Positions 31,725 through 41,860 of a stretch of DNA of 64,000 bases are shown in pieces. The DNA lies in NCBI GenBank assembly GCA_949152475.1, contig OX424560.1:25483106-25547105 (forward strand), given 5' to 3'. The notes beneath the pieces were generated by a model, which did no database searches, had not been told where the DNA came from, and was given only the letters and a program-made list of their open reading frames with translations. Position 1 is the first letter of the stretch; every line of letters begins with the position of its first letter. The DNA is from Terebella lapidaria (taxonomy: Eukaryota; Annelida; Polychaeta; Terebellida; Terebellidae). The translations under genes and the position numbers were made by a program.

Positions 31725-32300
31725 GCCGTCATTGAGCGGCGCGCGTTCGACCAGGGTCGGACCGCCGCTCTTGCCGAGCAGTCCGGGGCGTCCGCCCCCG
31801 CCCCAGAGGTAGCCGCACGGATGGAGCACCTGGAGGCTGAGAGTGAGCAGCTACGGCGTCGTCTTGACGAAGCCGAGGCCGCTCGGACTCGCCTACTCCA
31901 GGGCGTTGATGACCCCGAGTCGTCCGCCCTGAACCAGGCGGCTCTCCGGCGCGCGGATGCCGCTTTGGAGCTGGCCATCTACCCATACCTAGTCCAGGTG
32001 TGGGGAGAACGGACGGCTGGTCCACAGCGCACCCGCGATACGGTGGAGATGTTCCGCGCCATTGCCGATCTCGGCGCGACCTCTCTACCGGCCTCCGTCG
32101 TGATGGCTCCGTCAGGACCCGGATTGCAGGGCTCACCGCAAAAGCCCATGCAAGCTCCACCGGGCCTGCCTCATCCGCCCGTGCAGCCGGCTTTCACTCT
32201 GCCGGCTCCGCTGCTTCCGCGGCGTAGGGACTCGTCACTGCCGCCAGACCCCAAGACAGGCGGCGCGGATGAGGAGCCCATGACGATGGGGGAAGGCTAG
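31725..32300 (+). CDS. Continuation of the third ORF after one in-frame TAG
   Basis: The frame of the third ORF continues without another stop for about 190 codons. It is rich in Ala, Glu, Arg and Leu with heptad-like spacing (HLEAESEQLRRRLDEAEAAR), as in a coiled coil, then becomes Pro-rich and ends at TAG 32,298-32,300. Composition does not change across the TAG. I therefore read it as the C-terminal part of the same protein, separated either by one nonsense mutation or by a readthrough codon. An internal ATG at 31,821 could also start a separate short protein. Confidence 0.6.
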   Translation, partial: AVIERRAFDQGRTAALAEQSGASAPAPEVAARMEHLEAESEQLRRRLDEAEAARTRLLQGVDDPESSALNQAALRRADAALELAIYPYLVQVWGERTAGPQRTRDTVEMFRAIADLGATSLPASVVMAPSGPGLQGSPQKPMQAPPGLPHPPVQPAFTLPAPLLPRRRDSSLPPDPKTGGADEEPMTMGEG

Positions 32301-32815
32301 GGTGCTAGCCTCGTCACTGCACTTGTGCGGCGGCGTGCCGGAGTCGCTTCCGCGGCTCCGCCCTGCCTCAGACCCGTTCTGCGGATCTGAGGAGCCGGCC
32401 GGCAGGGCATTTTTAGAGGTACTATCACTTTTGATCACTCGGTGTGTCGTTTTACAAAATTTCTAAATTTAAAGTTTAACCTTAAAGATATTCCAAAGAC
32501 TCGACACACCGTCCTTTTATAACGGATGACCTTTCAAGGTCATCACACGGTTTTGGACCACCTCGGTCAAAATTTTAGCTTGTTTATGAGGGTTTATTCA
32601 AAATTGCAAAGCGCGTTATAGTTTACTCCGTAAGTCCGGGGGTAGTTCCCCATTCTTCCAAAAGGGACTCTTAAAGTCCTAGTCTTGCGCCGTGACTTCC
32701 GGGTGTTGCCATCTTGCCTTCTTCCGGACCCCGCCATGCGAAGCCTTCGTCGGGTTTTGGCTGTTTTGGGCGCGGGCGGAACATGTTGGGGACCAACATT
32801 GTAAGAAGGGGGTAA
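32301..32815 (+). other. 3' non-coding region of the Gypsy element with hairpins
   Basis: No gene is present. Several inverted repeats are visible. CCTCAGA/TCTGAGG (32,366-32,372 and 32,386-32,392) is a hairpin. CGGTGTGTCG/CGACACACCG (32,440-32,449 and 32,502-32,511) enclose an AT-rich loop. GATGACCTTTCAAGGTCATC at 32,525-32,544 is a 9-bp stem with a 2-nt loop. They could be RNA export, packaging or stability structures. Confidence 0.55.
32803..32812 (+). other. Polypurine tract
   Basis: AAGAAGGGGG lies three bases before the 3' LTR. This is the expected position and composition for the plus-strand primer of an LTR retroelement. Confidence 0.7.
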
Positions 32816-33551
32816 TGTGGCGATTTTGCCCTAAGCACGCGGCAGGTGATTGTAAACATAAATGCCATTTATGTGGCCTTTTCGTACTTGGCCTTGTTTT
32901 GACATGCTCCGTTCGAGCGTGCGTTGCCACGGCGACGTATTGTAATTTACGCTCCAGTAAACTATAACAATGGATCGATTAAACCTCGCGTGCGCCCTAC
33001 AGTTTCTGGTGTATTATATATACACTGGAAGCGACTCGATCGAGGAGATTGTCCAAGATCGAGAGACAGGACGCACACGAGGCTCGCCATGAGCTTTGTG
33101 TTCCCTGTTAGCGAGTAGTGGGCTCCTAGAGCCCTGGGGACGATTTCCGTGGGGAGGCCCGGGCTGGGAGAGACAAGTTGCTGACTCGGGGGCCTTCGGC
33201 CCTGTGGATCGCCAGCTCTCTCCCTTCCCGGGACGTGTGACAGAGGCTCTGGCCAGCATGTCGGGCTGTACGGGGTTCCGTCCCCGAGGCAGACCGCGGC
33301 TCGCCAGGCCCCGCCAGTTAACACCGTAGGGATGAACCAGTTTCTGAACGGTGTCCGTAGGCCTGGGAGTGTCGGGTGGGCTGTTACCTGGTTACCGTTA
33401 ATGCTGAAGTAGTTACCGTGTCCGCCGCGACCTCCGGTGAGCGGCCCTGCCGCAAGGATCCGGAATAGCGGATGCGCGTCCGCAAGGACTCGGATGAGAG
33501 AGGACTATCCTCGAGGATCCCGAAGAGCGGACGGTAGTCAATAACTTTACA
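32816..33551 (+). repeat. 3' LTR (736 bp)
   Basis: Direct repeat of the 5' LTR with the same TGTGG start and TTTACA end. It differs by two substitutions (33,031 and 33,396) and by the 13-base block at 32,926-32,938, which replaces the 10-base AT-rich block of the 5' LTR. The TATA-like word is at 33,012-33,022. It is followed by ATAG, the right target duplication. Confidence 0.93.
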
Positions 33552-33737
33552 ATAGCTTATAGAGTATGTTTATTAACATATAACCACCGAGCATACTAGT
33601 GTCCGGGGTACAAGAAATTCTGAATTGGGTGAGTTGTATGAGTTATTGTATCATGTCTTGAACTTTCGCTTACTCAAGTAACAAAATAATTCATTATAAA
33701 TAAAATAAATCATACTCACTGCAGCTGACCTACCTGC
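33552..33737 (+). repeat. Right flank of the Gypsy insertion (rest of D-module copy 3)
   Basis: Begins with the ATAG duplication and continues the D module interrupted at 20,890. The same sequence without the element appears at 34,774-34,985, including GTGTTTGGGGTA-like and ACTTTCGCTTACTCAAGTAA words. This segment runs straight into D-module copy 4. Confidence 0.8.
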
Positions 33738-34104
33738 AAACGTCAGCGGGGTGCCCATTTATACATATAAGAACTATATGGAAAATAAAATAAGTACCAT
33801 GATATATTTGACAAAAGTGAATTTCCAGTAAGATTCGTATGTAATTTGTTCTTTTTGGCAAGATGAAATATCTGTCTCAAGCAGATCCTTTGCCATGTTT
33901 CTGTTGCTTCTCAGAGTGGAATTGTTGTAATGGAATCCCCGTCCAACATTTATAACACCATGGTATTTACGGTATTACTTTTGCGAACTAAGGTCAGACT
34001 CGTCCAATGGACCCATGTTCGGATATGAGGAAATAACCGCGCCTGAACCCAACAAAACGACCATAACGCTTGATATGCATCCCCACCAGATAATAGAGCT
34101 GTAA
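33738..34104 (+). pseudogene. D exon, copy 4
   Basis: Closely similar to D3. The upstream frame reads SQSGIVVMESPSNIYNTM. The downstream frame reads RYYFCELRSDSSNGPMFGYE, then EITAPEPNKTTITLDMHPHQ, stopping at 34,102-34,104. The same frame break lies between the halves as in the other D copies. With the Gypsy element removed, D3 and D4 are adjacent direct repeats with a period of about 1.2 kb. Confidence 0.4.
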
Positions 34105-34990
34105 ATGGCAAAAGATTACATCGGGTATTCAAATCCCATCGCCTATAAAGAAAATGAGGGTGACATAATGCGGGTATGAGTGTGCAGTTCCACGGTATAA
34201 GACTAGTTTCGTCGGGTATACTTTTTGCCATATCGTTGTAACCAGATGAATAAGTAGGGTCTATAAGGTGGCTTTGGAAATCTATGGGTGACAATAGAAA
34301 AGGATGGAATTACCAGCGAAATGATTGGATCACTTCAGACTGCTCAGACGAACATAACCCTTTGTAACTGTAATACCACATTCAAATCCTGAATTTTGTG
34401 TTCATTCATACCAAAAAAGGTTTAAAATGGGGATATATCAGTGCCTCCAATTGGATATAAGCAGGAGATCCCCTTGATGCACAGATTTGAGTATATTACA
34501 TGTGTCAGAATGTGTTCTGGATAGCACAATGGACACTCGTGTTCCCAACCTTTTTTTCTGTAGTTTGTCAACCTGCAGTTTACAGAGACTGATATACAAT
34601 TCAATCCATCTCATCTACTTACTCATCTTTTGGTCCCCGTATTAGCATACATCTGTTGTATCCGAAATCTGATCTTCGAATTTCTCGTTACTGATTTGTC
34701 CAATATTATTTGAAAAAAAAAATCATCCCTTGTAGTTCAGAAAGTACACGACAATGTGAAATTACTGATGAAAATAGCTTATAAAAATATGGTTATTAAC
34801 ACATAAACACCGAACATAATAGTGTTTGGGGTATAATAATTCTGCCAATATCGCAGTTTGTTGCATACAGAAATTCTGACCGGGGTGAGTCTTATGATTT
34901 AATGTATTTAGTCTTGAACTTTCGCTTACTCAAGTAAGCGGAACGTCCCCTTAATGAAATAACCCATACTCACTGCAGCTAACCTACCTA
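34105..34990 (+). repeat. D-module 3' part, copy 4, including the empty insertion site
   Basis: Collinear with 20,259-20,890 plus 33,552-33,735. The membrane-segment word RLIYNSIHLIYLLIF is preserved near 34,590-34,640. The undisturbed equivalent of the Gypsy target is at 34,768-34,784. Confidence 0.65.
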
Positions 34991-35774
34991 AAGGCACCAT
35001 TAAAAACATAGCACCAAGGGTGCTGTAGCTTACAGGCAGATCATGAGATTTGCACAGATAATTGATTTTCAAAAATATGATTTGTCACACTGATCTTCAA
35101 TTCTATCGTCAAAACAAGTTCCTAAAGGTTTGCCGAACGAAATCAAAAAAGGTGAAAATAATTTAAGGTACATAAGGAACATAAGGAAACTCATATGCAT
35201 GATTTGGAAATAAAATGTCTGAACAGATTTTGAAAAAATGGCTGCCAATGACGAAAATCATCGGGTTGTTTCGACATACAAGGTCGTTTTGACCTTCCAA
35301 GGTCATTCAAAGTCATACAAGGTCACGACTCCACCCACGATAAAGTTATGTGATTTCCCACTAGAATGTGCCTATACTTATCCTCTACCTTCAAGTGTTT
35401 GAAGGTAGAGGATCATTCCATTATGAAGGAAAAAAATCCAAAAAATTATTCAATGGCCAAAATTGCTTTTAAAAGTTTTTTTGCTGGAAATGGCTCAAAC
35501 GAATATTGACTCGAATTGAGACAAAAGAATTTTTTCTGTAGACCCGTCAAAAAATCAAAATGGCCACCACATGTAGACTGGTGATTGAAGGGCAACGAAA
35601 CTTATACAAGTCTCAGAGGTACATGAGGAGAATGTTTTGAAATAAAAATCATAACATTGATGAGACATTTCTGAGAAAATGACCACCATGTCTAAAATTG
35701 GCCATTTTTAATCAAAAATGGCTGCCAAATAGGCAAAAACGATTAAATAAAAATTAAAAATCTTATATATCAAC
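34991..35774 (+). other. Spacer with AGGTCA-like words, a perfect hairpin and ATGGCTGCC words
   Basis: No gene is supported. At 35,299-35,325 three related decamers (AAGGTCATTC, AAAGTCATAC, AAGGTCACGA) follow each other at 10-base spacing. A perfect hairpin lies at 35,380-35,413. Words of the form AAAATGGCTGCC or AAAATGGCCACC occur near 35,235, 35,565 and 35,715. The last of these, with the TTGGCCATTTTT context, recurs at 53,350-53,400. Confidence 0.5.
35380..35413. repeat. Perfect 15-bp stem hairpin, 4-nt loop
   Basis: ATCCTCTACCTTCAA, then GTGT, then its exact reverse complement. I saw no second copy in the window. It may be a recent fold-back duplication; it is shorter than a typical animal microRNA precursor. 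Confidence 0.8.
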
Positions 35775-36010
35775 AAATTCACGGCGACATGGTGGCACAA
35801 AGGCTAATTGTTACTGTGAACAATAATACACTTAATTCCCGGCTCCCATGTCTCCAGATTGGCCATTTAGCAACACCAAGTGTGTGAGTTGTGAATGCCA
35901 ACCATTTGAATGATTGCCTGGTGATTAGTTTATTATTAGATTACCACTTCCAACTGGCATGTTGCAAGTATGCGACTTTTCACCTGGAAAATGTGGCGAA
36001 ACTGCATGCA
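35775..36010 (+). repeat. P1-module copy 4
   Basis: Carries CACGGCGACATGGTGGCACA, also found verbatim near 53,626, then the TCCAGATTGGCCATTTAGCA word. This copy and the one at 53.6 kb are much closer to each other than to the copies in the left half, so a large segment was duplicated more recently within the right half. Confidence 0.6.
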
Positions 36011-36372
36011 CCTTGGATTGTTGTTATTGGATGAAGTGCATAATACCCAGTACATTTGCAGATGCATAGCCTGTTTTGCATGAAAATGTGCTATCGCATT
36101 TATTGCACTGCAAGAATATAGTGAACACAATCAATGATTTCATTTAACTTCACTTAACTTGCACTTGCATTCTGAAATGCAACCATTATTCATATATCTG
36201 ATACGAAAACTATGTTGGATATCAATTCTTTGATATATTCACAATATATGACTGTCTGTTCACCCATGAATGACCGGGTAACATTGAACACACCTATTGC
36301 ACATATCTGTTGATGCATTCAACGTGAAATAACTTAGTATAACTGGGTAGCATTTGTTCGAACCCAAGCAAG

Positions 36373-36535
36373 CATACAGCTATCCATTCCACATAAAAGA
36401 TACACTCGACTGGGGAGAGCCACCACGATCGTCCGTGAGGGGTCACGTGTCAAAAAGTGCAGTTGGAAATATTGACGATAATGTCGTGCTGATAATATTC
36501 AATGCCACTGATTATCCAAAAGTATATGGCACAAT
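36373..36535 (+). pseudogene. Q exon, copy d (open, with acceptor and donor)
   Basis: The acceptor-like CAAGCAAG ends at 36,372 and the consensus donor GTAAGT begins at 36,536. The frame between is open throughout: SYPFHIKDTLDWGEPPRSSV, then HVSKSAVGNIDDNVVLIIFN and ATDYPKVYGT. This is the best-preserved Q exon, about 54 codons, and its boundaries agree with those of copy f. The X half lies 340 bases downstream, beyond M and R. The product family is unknown. Confidence 0.5.
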
Positions 36536-36700
36536 GTAAGTATAAATCTATTACAAGCAATACAGTCAGATTTTGATGATGACAATAACAAACGTAAAAT
36601 ACAACATTTTGCAATAGAATCATAGGTCGACCAAATAGTTTATCCAAAGACACAATGACGTCATCAGGGGCAGACAGTGTATATCTCACCTGCGTTATTG
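36536..36700 (+). repeat. M-module copy 4
   Basis: Starts with the donor GTAAGTATAAATCTATTAC, identical in this stretch to the start of copy 1 at 356, and runs on through the CAATAGAAT and CATCAGGGGCAGACAG words. Placement directly after an open exon supports the splice-site reading. Confidence 0.5.
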
Positions 36701-36893
36701 TATCCCTCGAACAAAGGTCAGCAGATACTATGGATGTGCGATTGTTGCACCGCCACAGACACTTCCATGTGAACGCTCTACAGGCTGCAAACCAGAACCG
36801 ATTCTAATAATGCTTTATGCCATGTCTTATGGGAAGGCAACGACAACTGTCAATTTTGGTTGCGGTCATCGGCGACCGAATCGTCTAGTTTAA
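36663..36893 (+). pseudogene. R exon, copy 1
   Basis: The open frame ends at TAA 36,891-36,893 and contains LPCERSTGCKPEPILIMLYA, then MSYGKATTTVNFGCGHRRPN. Copies at 54,414-54,560 (LSCEHSTDCKRNPILIMLYA, then VDFGCGRRRPN) and 40,374-40,574 (LSSERSTACKPKPILIFYAD) preserve the same residues. Amino-acid conservation with differing bases suggests former coding. The paired cysteines look extracellular, but no domain is recognised. Confidence 0.4.
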
Positions 36894-36991
36894 GTACGTT
36901 CTCTACCAATGATGAGTCCTGACATTCGGCTTGGCTTGGTAAGCCCAAACTTGAAAGATATGACATGAGTCAGTTGAAGCCATTTGCATAA
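36880..36991 (+). pseudogene. X exon, copy d
   Basis: The frame reads FSTNDES, stop, HSAWLGKPKLERYDMSQLKPFA, stop at 36,989-36,991. The internal TGA sits where copy f has a Gln codon and copy e a Leu codon. The end of the frame is the same in all copies. Confidence 0.4.
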
Positions 36992-37204
36992 ATTAAAGTT
37001 GTAGTATGTTTTGAATATATAGCAGCTTACACGCAACTCAGCAATGCAGCTGATTCATATGTACATACAAAACAGATTTGTGTGTGCACGTCTATGCCTT
37101 AGCCTTTTAAACCATGACCTCGGAAATCTATTATCTACATTCAGTTCATGTTACATCACTCGTATTCCTACATTCCATTTTTTATTCATTCATCCAATAT
37201 AAAC

Positions 37205-37427
37205 CCCATGGGAGTCAGGTTTGTTGTCTCAGTGTTGGCTACCATTATCAGTTGGGTACAGAGATTTGAACAATATTGGCGACTTTCTATATGGTGACCG
37301 ATTCTTGACAACTATGGAATGCGTGTACTACTTAAAGTTCGTTGGAGAACGATTGTTTGGTAATGCCAAGTTTTGCCTTCCTGAGTATCTATATATCGAG
37401 ACACACTGCGCTGCATCTCACCAGTAG
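37205..37427 (+). pseudogene. V exon, copy c (68 open codons)
   Basis: The open frame contains VGYRDLNNIGDFLYGDRFLT, then TMECVYYLKFVGERLFGNAK, ending at TAG in the start of the S module. The 54.9-kb copy reads VGYRDLNHIGDFLYGDRFLT and the 51.7-kb copy reads VGYRGLNHIGDFLCDDRFLT. A second frame of the same DNA (MGVRFVVSVLATIISWVQRF) is also open and hydrophobic, so which frame is coding is not certain. No known family. Confidence 0.4.
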
Positions 37428-37429
37428 AA

Positions 37430-37870
37430 GAATTGGTAAAATGTAGATGTGTAACAACCTCCATCAAGAACCTCTCCTGCCTGAACAAGTTGAAGTGACG
37501 AGTTGATGGTTCTTAAGGTCACGAACAGAAATGGGAAATATAATGTCATTGGTCAGACTATCAACGGGATATCAGTTCGTGTGGTGTACTTTGCAATGGC
37601 GAATTCACAGATAGTAAAAAAAAATGCTGGAAGTTATTCACTTCCAATAAAGAATACGCCACGAGTTCTCATCTTATTACGGAGGTTGATGAAGCATGAC
37701 TTCCAAAAGATCTTGAACTTACGATCTCATTCACCGTTTGCATCGTATTGTATAGAATGACTACACGTCCAAAAACAAATGAGTTCCTGTTTCATGATAA
37801 TGGCATGAAAAGCTCTGATAGAAACATGGTGAACAAAAAAGATGTAGGTGACGTCACTTAATTTTTACTC
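37430..37870 (+). repeat. S-module copy 3
   Basis: Very similar over its whole length to 56,270-56,770, and less so to the copies at 7.4, 15.7 and 41.6 kb. A frame VLKVTNRNGKYNVIGQTING, then VVYFAMANSQIVKKNAGSYS, is open for about 85 codons from 37,503. A TGACGTCA word follows at about 37,850, as it does near 56,733. Confidence 0.55.
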
Positions 37871-38515
37871 TGTTGTATGCTCTGTGTATTATATTAGTTT
37901 TCAACTGCAGGAACCAGAAAAAGCCAACACTCTAATAAACTATGAGTTGTCAATGTAACACATTTACCTTTGAACCAGGAATGTCACCTATGTTTAGTAT
38001 AACTTGCGGAGAGGCATTGCGTTAAAATGACAAATTAGTGAATGGACTTTAGTGACACCCCAGGGTTCGTGAGTCCCCTATGATTGATTTTGGGAGTGAG
38101 AATATATGGAATGATATCAGAGGGTTTCATCATCGGGTTCGATGAAATTCCTTATCACTAGAATTGTAACGTGAGGCTTTTCCTTTCACCCAGTGACCGG
38201 ATAAAGCTCTTCGATGGCACATAAGTAACTTGAATTAGTTTTACAACCCCGGGACACTATGACAAGAGGAGTCACAATATTGGTATCTTTTATTTATTAC
38301 ATGTGTTTATGACGCAATATGTGGATGATGAAACTTGTAGTTCTGGCCCAGTCTGACGTTATACTGAACAACGGAATGGTATTTGCTCATATGGAAGTAG
38401 ATGGCAAAGTTCGAAGATCAGTGATGTTTTTATCGCGCACATTTACAATGGTGATGGCACCATGCATTTAATATTCGTCTCAAATTGTTTATCTGAACAA
38501 CGCTATCCGTCGCTA
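37871..38515 (+). repeat. Y-module copy 3 (shortened)
   Basis: Contains CACCCAGTGACCGGATAAAG and GATGAAACTTGTAGTTCTGG with flanking words seen in the other Y copies. No coding frame supported. Confidence 0.45.
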
Positions 38516-38517
38516 TT

Positions 38518-38900
38518 TTGAGTTTCTCACCATCTATTCAGCAATTACGTTTGGTCATTAAAATCATAAGAGCAAGAAAATCTCGAATAGCACAAATGCC
38601 AGTTGTTTCCGAGAGCAATTTCACACCTCATTTCCGCCAACCAGGTCCTGATATTGCTTATTTAGTGACACAACCTCTGTTGAACACAAGCTGCCACGAA
38701 CCACTCTGATCTGCAACAAGCGGAGAGATCAAAACTGTCATCACGGATGTAGTTGAGTTAGGAATTTCCTTCCTGGAAGCTTCAGTAGCATCAGCCCTTT
38801 CACATTTCTTGCGACACATTTCAGAAATTAAGCGTATTTGTAGTTTCAGCTTTCAATAAATTGCAGTAAAGGTCGTATTTTCAGCTCAGTGCTAAATAAG
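38518..38900 (+). pseudogene. P2/T block, copy c
   Basis: A frame reads SNFTPHFRQPGPDIAYLVTQ then PLLNTSCHEPL and stops at 38,709. The copy at 56.9 kb keeps the same residues and continues open for a further 40 codons. The following T block contains the EASVAS word in an open stretch. The P2 copies share the whole NFTPHF...PGxDIAYL motif. Confidence 0.4.
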
Positions 38901-39261
38901 GCAATAAGGTTGTCATCGATAAATAGGGACATAAATATTATCCCATTGAGAGACCACACATGAAGTTTTATGACCATAGGCAGCCAATGTGTATTCATTG
39001 ATCGCTATTTTGACTGTATATGTATACTGCAGGGGGTCGTAAACGAAGGTTATCAATTCAAATGCCCCAAAACTGATATATTTCCACTTTCCACAGTGTC
39101 AATATATATACATAAGTTCATTACTTCCTAGTTATGCACAAAGGCATTCGTTTGTGGTTGCACCCCAATTATCTGACAGGGCAAGACACGTAGTGTCCTA
39201 TATCAGGAGAGTGACAATCAACCTCCTTTTCTTCATATCATTATTCAGGGAAAACCTTCGA

Positions 39262-39650
39262 ATCTTATAAAGCCAGCTATGCTAGGATATCTACACCAAA
39301 GCAAGGCTTTGGTAATTGAAAAAGCCAATATCTATAGCATGGCTCGAGTTGTGACCAGCCATACACCTATGCCCATTAATAGCACAAATGACCTTGATAT
39401 GTCACTGGTAGTTGTCAAGCTATTTCTCCAATATAAAACCCATGGGAGTCATGTTCGCTGTGTCAGTGTTGGCTACCATTAACGGTTGGATATAGAGATT
39501 TCAATCATATTGACGACTAGTTGTGACTACTATGGAATAAGTGCACTACATATTATTCCTTGGGAATCGATTGTATGACAATGTCAAGCTTTGCCATTGT
39601 ATATTCAATGAAAAGCTAGTTATTGAAAACATAGCAATGTCTCAACTGAT
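39262..39650 (+). pseudogene. U and V exons, copy d
   Basis: U is open at 39,279-39,481: MLGYLHQSKALVIEKANIYS, then MARVVTSHTP and NDLDMSLVVVKLFLQYKTHG. V is broken (GYRDFNHIDD then stop), but its end reads KLCHCIFNEKLVIENIAMSQ in one frame up to a stop near 39,660. Collinear with 57,640-57,900, which shares MLGYLHQSKALLIEIANIYS. Confidence 0.45.
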
Positions 39651-40370
39651 ATTTACGTAAATAACCTCTCCAACTCCCAACCCCATTACAACGTCCGGTT
39701 CATTGTGGTTCGTTTGTAATTGTACACAGTTGATTACTTGCATACATTACATCTAGAAAGATAACTCTTAGAGTGATCTACTACTTAGAGTGAACTACTA
39801 TTCTACAACATATTTCGTGACACAGGTCACCACGTTTGCGTGGCCCTGGATGTGCTACAAACAACTTGAACGTGTTCTGTTGCAATTAGCTTCATATAAC
39901 TGAACAGGTCAAGCTTCACACCAAGTGCGTGTTTTTGTTACTTACTTACTTCGCTATTTAATGTACAGACACAAACTTGAAACAACACTATTGTGGTCTA
40001 GCTCAATGCAATAAAATCAGATCGCATTGCCCATCTTATCATTTCAGTTTAATATATCATATTGCTCGAATATTGTACTTGTCCTAAATATATTATATAC
40101 CCTATTATATTTTGCTTGACTGTTAGCGATCACTGGATTGCCAAATAGTTTGTTTCTGAAAGTGACAAACTAACGAACTTAGTTCCACAGGCGACTGTGA
40201 AACGTATGTCTGATCGCACTCATGTATTCGTCTACAAAATCTGAAGATATGTCGAGTGCAAAACTAACTTGTATTGAACTTCTTTTGGAAAGATTGATAT
40301 TGTACTAGGTCGTGGGTTGTAATTATTCATCGACTGGGTATTTTCAACATTCCCTTGCATAAAAATACCT
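39651..40370 (+). repeat. W module and tail, copy d
   Basis: Contains CATTACAACGTCCGGTTCAT, then the GTGGCCCTGGATGTGCTACA and TTGAACGTGTTCTGTTGCA words common to W tails. No sustained frame is conserved. Confidence 0.45.
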
Positions 40371-40373
40371 CAA

Positions 40374-40945
40374 GTGATATCAAGAACAACCAGTCTTGAG
40401 TTACAAATAATTATTACGGTTACCCTAAATAGTCCGGAAATGGAAATGTCTTTTGAATATACACTTTCTTCTGAACGCTCTACAGCCTGCAAACCAAAAC
40501 CGATTCTGATATTTTATGCGGACATGTCTTATGGGAACATGTCTTACAACACCTGTGGATTATGGTTACCATAGAAACTAAAATGGCCCATTGGCGACAC
40601 ATTTTGTGACAAATCTGGCATTTTGATACACATGGCTTGTGACCGTTTTACGGGTGGTAATTTAACAGGAATTCAAGCAATACTGAATAGACATGTTGGT
40701 CAATGCTCATACACAAACCTGTTGTTTTTTTGGGGAAAATGGAATGAATAACAACAATAAGTTAATGTTGATTTTGGGCAACAGGGATGATGAGGTCCGA
40801 AGGGGATGCACCCATGCAGTCGTCAGCGACTGAATCGTCTAGTTTAAATACGTTCTCTACCAATGATGAGTCCTTACATTGGGCTTGGCTTGGTAAGACT
40901 GAACTCGAAAGATATGACCTGAGCCAGTCGAATCCATTTACATGA
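40374..40945 (+). pseudogene. R and X exons, copy e
   Basis: R is open at 40,374-40,574 with LSSERSTACKPKPILIFYAD. X, near 40,830-40,945, reads FSTNDESLHWAWLGKTELER then YDLSQSNPFT with a stop at 40,943-40,945. This X copy has no internal stop, unlike copies a, c and d. About 230 bases of unassigned sequence separate R from X. Confidence 0.4.
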
Positions 40946-41555
40946 ATTAAGGTTGTAATCTGTTTTGAAAAGATAGCAGCTTACACGCAACTCAGCAATA
41001 CAACTGATTCATACGTACATACAAAACTGATTCGTGTGTACACGTCTATATGCCTTAGCCCTTTAAACAATTACCTTGAAAATATATTATCTACATTCAG
41101 CTGCATGGTATATCATTCGAATTCGTCTACATTCCATATTCTATTCATAAAACTGTGTCCAATTCGTGTGAGATAATAACAAGCCTTTGAACAACACCTC
41201 ATCCCTGAAAAAACGCATCACTGACATTTTTCTATTTGGACACAATTTATGTGATGCCAATTGGAACGGAGAGTCATTTGACCAAGTTCATGAATTCATA
41301 CTAAAGACGAATTGATTTTTGTAAATATTTGAAATACGGTAGCAGATTATGTTTGGTTTCTCGCTCGTTCCGGACGAGGAAAATTACCTCGTGCTAAATT
41401 GCGTGTATTAATCGTAAACTAAATTACGTTTAAATAAAAAAAATCCCTGAAATGTAATGAATATCGGATTGGTGTTTCATACCAATATACCAATCACGAC
41501 ATTTCCCAAATATAGATACCCACAGACACTGCACAAATTAGCAATAGTTGAGGAA
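40946..41555 (+). repeat. X 3' block, copy e
   Basis: Contains AGATAGCAGCTTACACGCAA and CTCAGCAATACAACTGATTC, also present at 15,380-15,415, 37,020-37,055 and 54,690-54,725. It is followed by unassigned AT-rich sequence. No gene supported. Confidence 0.5.
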
Positions 41556-41559
41556 ATGG

Positions 41560-41860
41560 AAAAAGTTTAGACGTGTTGCAACCTCAATCAAGAATCTTCC
41601 CGCATGAACAAGCTGAAGTAGTTCTTAAGGTCACTAACAGAAATGGAAAATATAATGTCATTGGTCAGCCCATCAACTAGGTATCCGTCCGTACAGTGTA
41701 TTGGCCGTTCATGTTTCGTATGAAGAAACACATCGCTGGAGGCTATCAATTGCCATTAGTGAATACACTACACGAACTCTTATCGTATTATTGACTTTGA
41801 TGAAACGTGACTTGTGAAAGATCTTCAACCCACCACCATGTAGTACATGCATCCGATTGC
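41560..41860 (+). repeat. S-module copy 4
   Basis: Contains GTTCTTAAGGTCACTAACAG and TATAATGTCATTGGTCAGCC. The frame is interrupted by TAG shortly after QPIN, then continues VSVRTVYWPFMFRMKKHIAG for about 30 codons. The flank up to 42,120 is unassigned. Confidence 0.5.

Larger units (their letters stand above)
20891..33551 (+). mobile_element. Ty3/Gypsy LTR retrotransposon, 12.66 kb, nearly intact but rearranged
   Basis: The element has direct LTRs (20,891-21,623 and 32,816-33,551), a primer-binding site, gag, and pol in the order protease, reverse transcriptase, RNase H, integrase (diagnostic of Ty3/Gypsy). It also has an extra long ORF and a polypurine tract, with ATAG duplications outside. 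It is strikingly GC-rich against the AT-rich host. Its size is about twice that of a simple Gypsy element. Damage or rearrangement: a frame break in gag, an in-frame 465-bp duplication in pol, loss of the integrase C-terminus, and one amber codon in the third ORF. The LTRs differ at very few positions, so insertion was recent. It landed in the second part of D-module copy 3. Confidence 0.95.
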
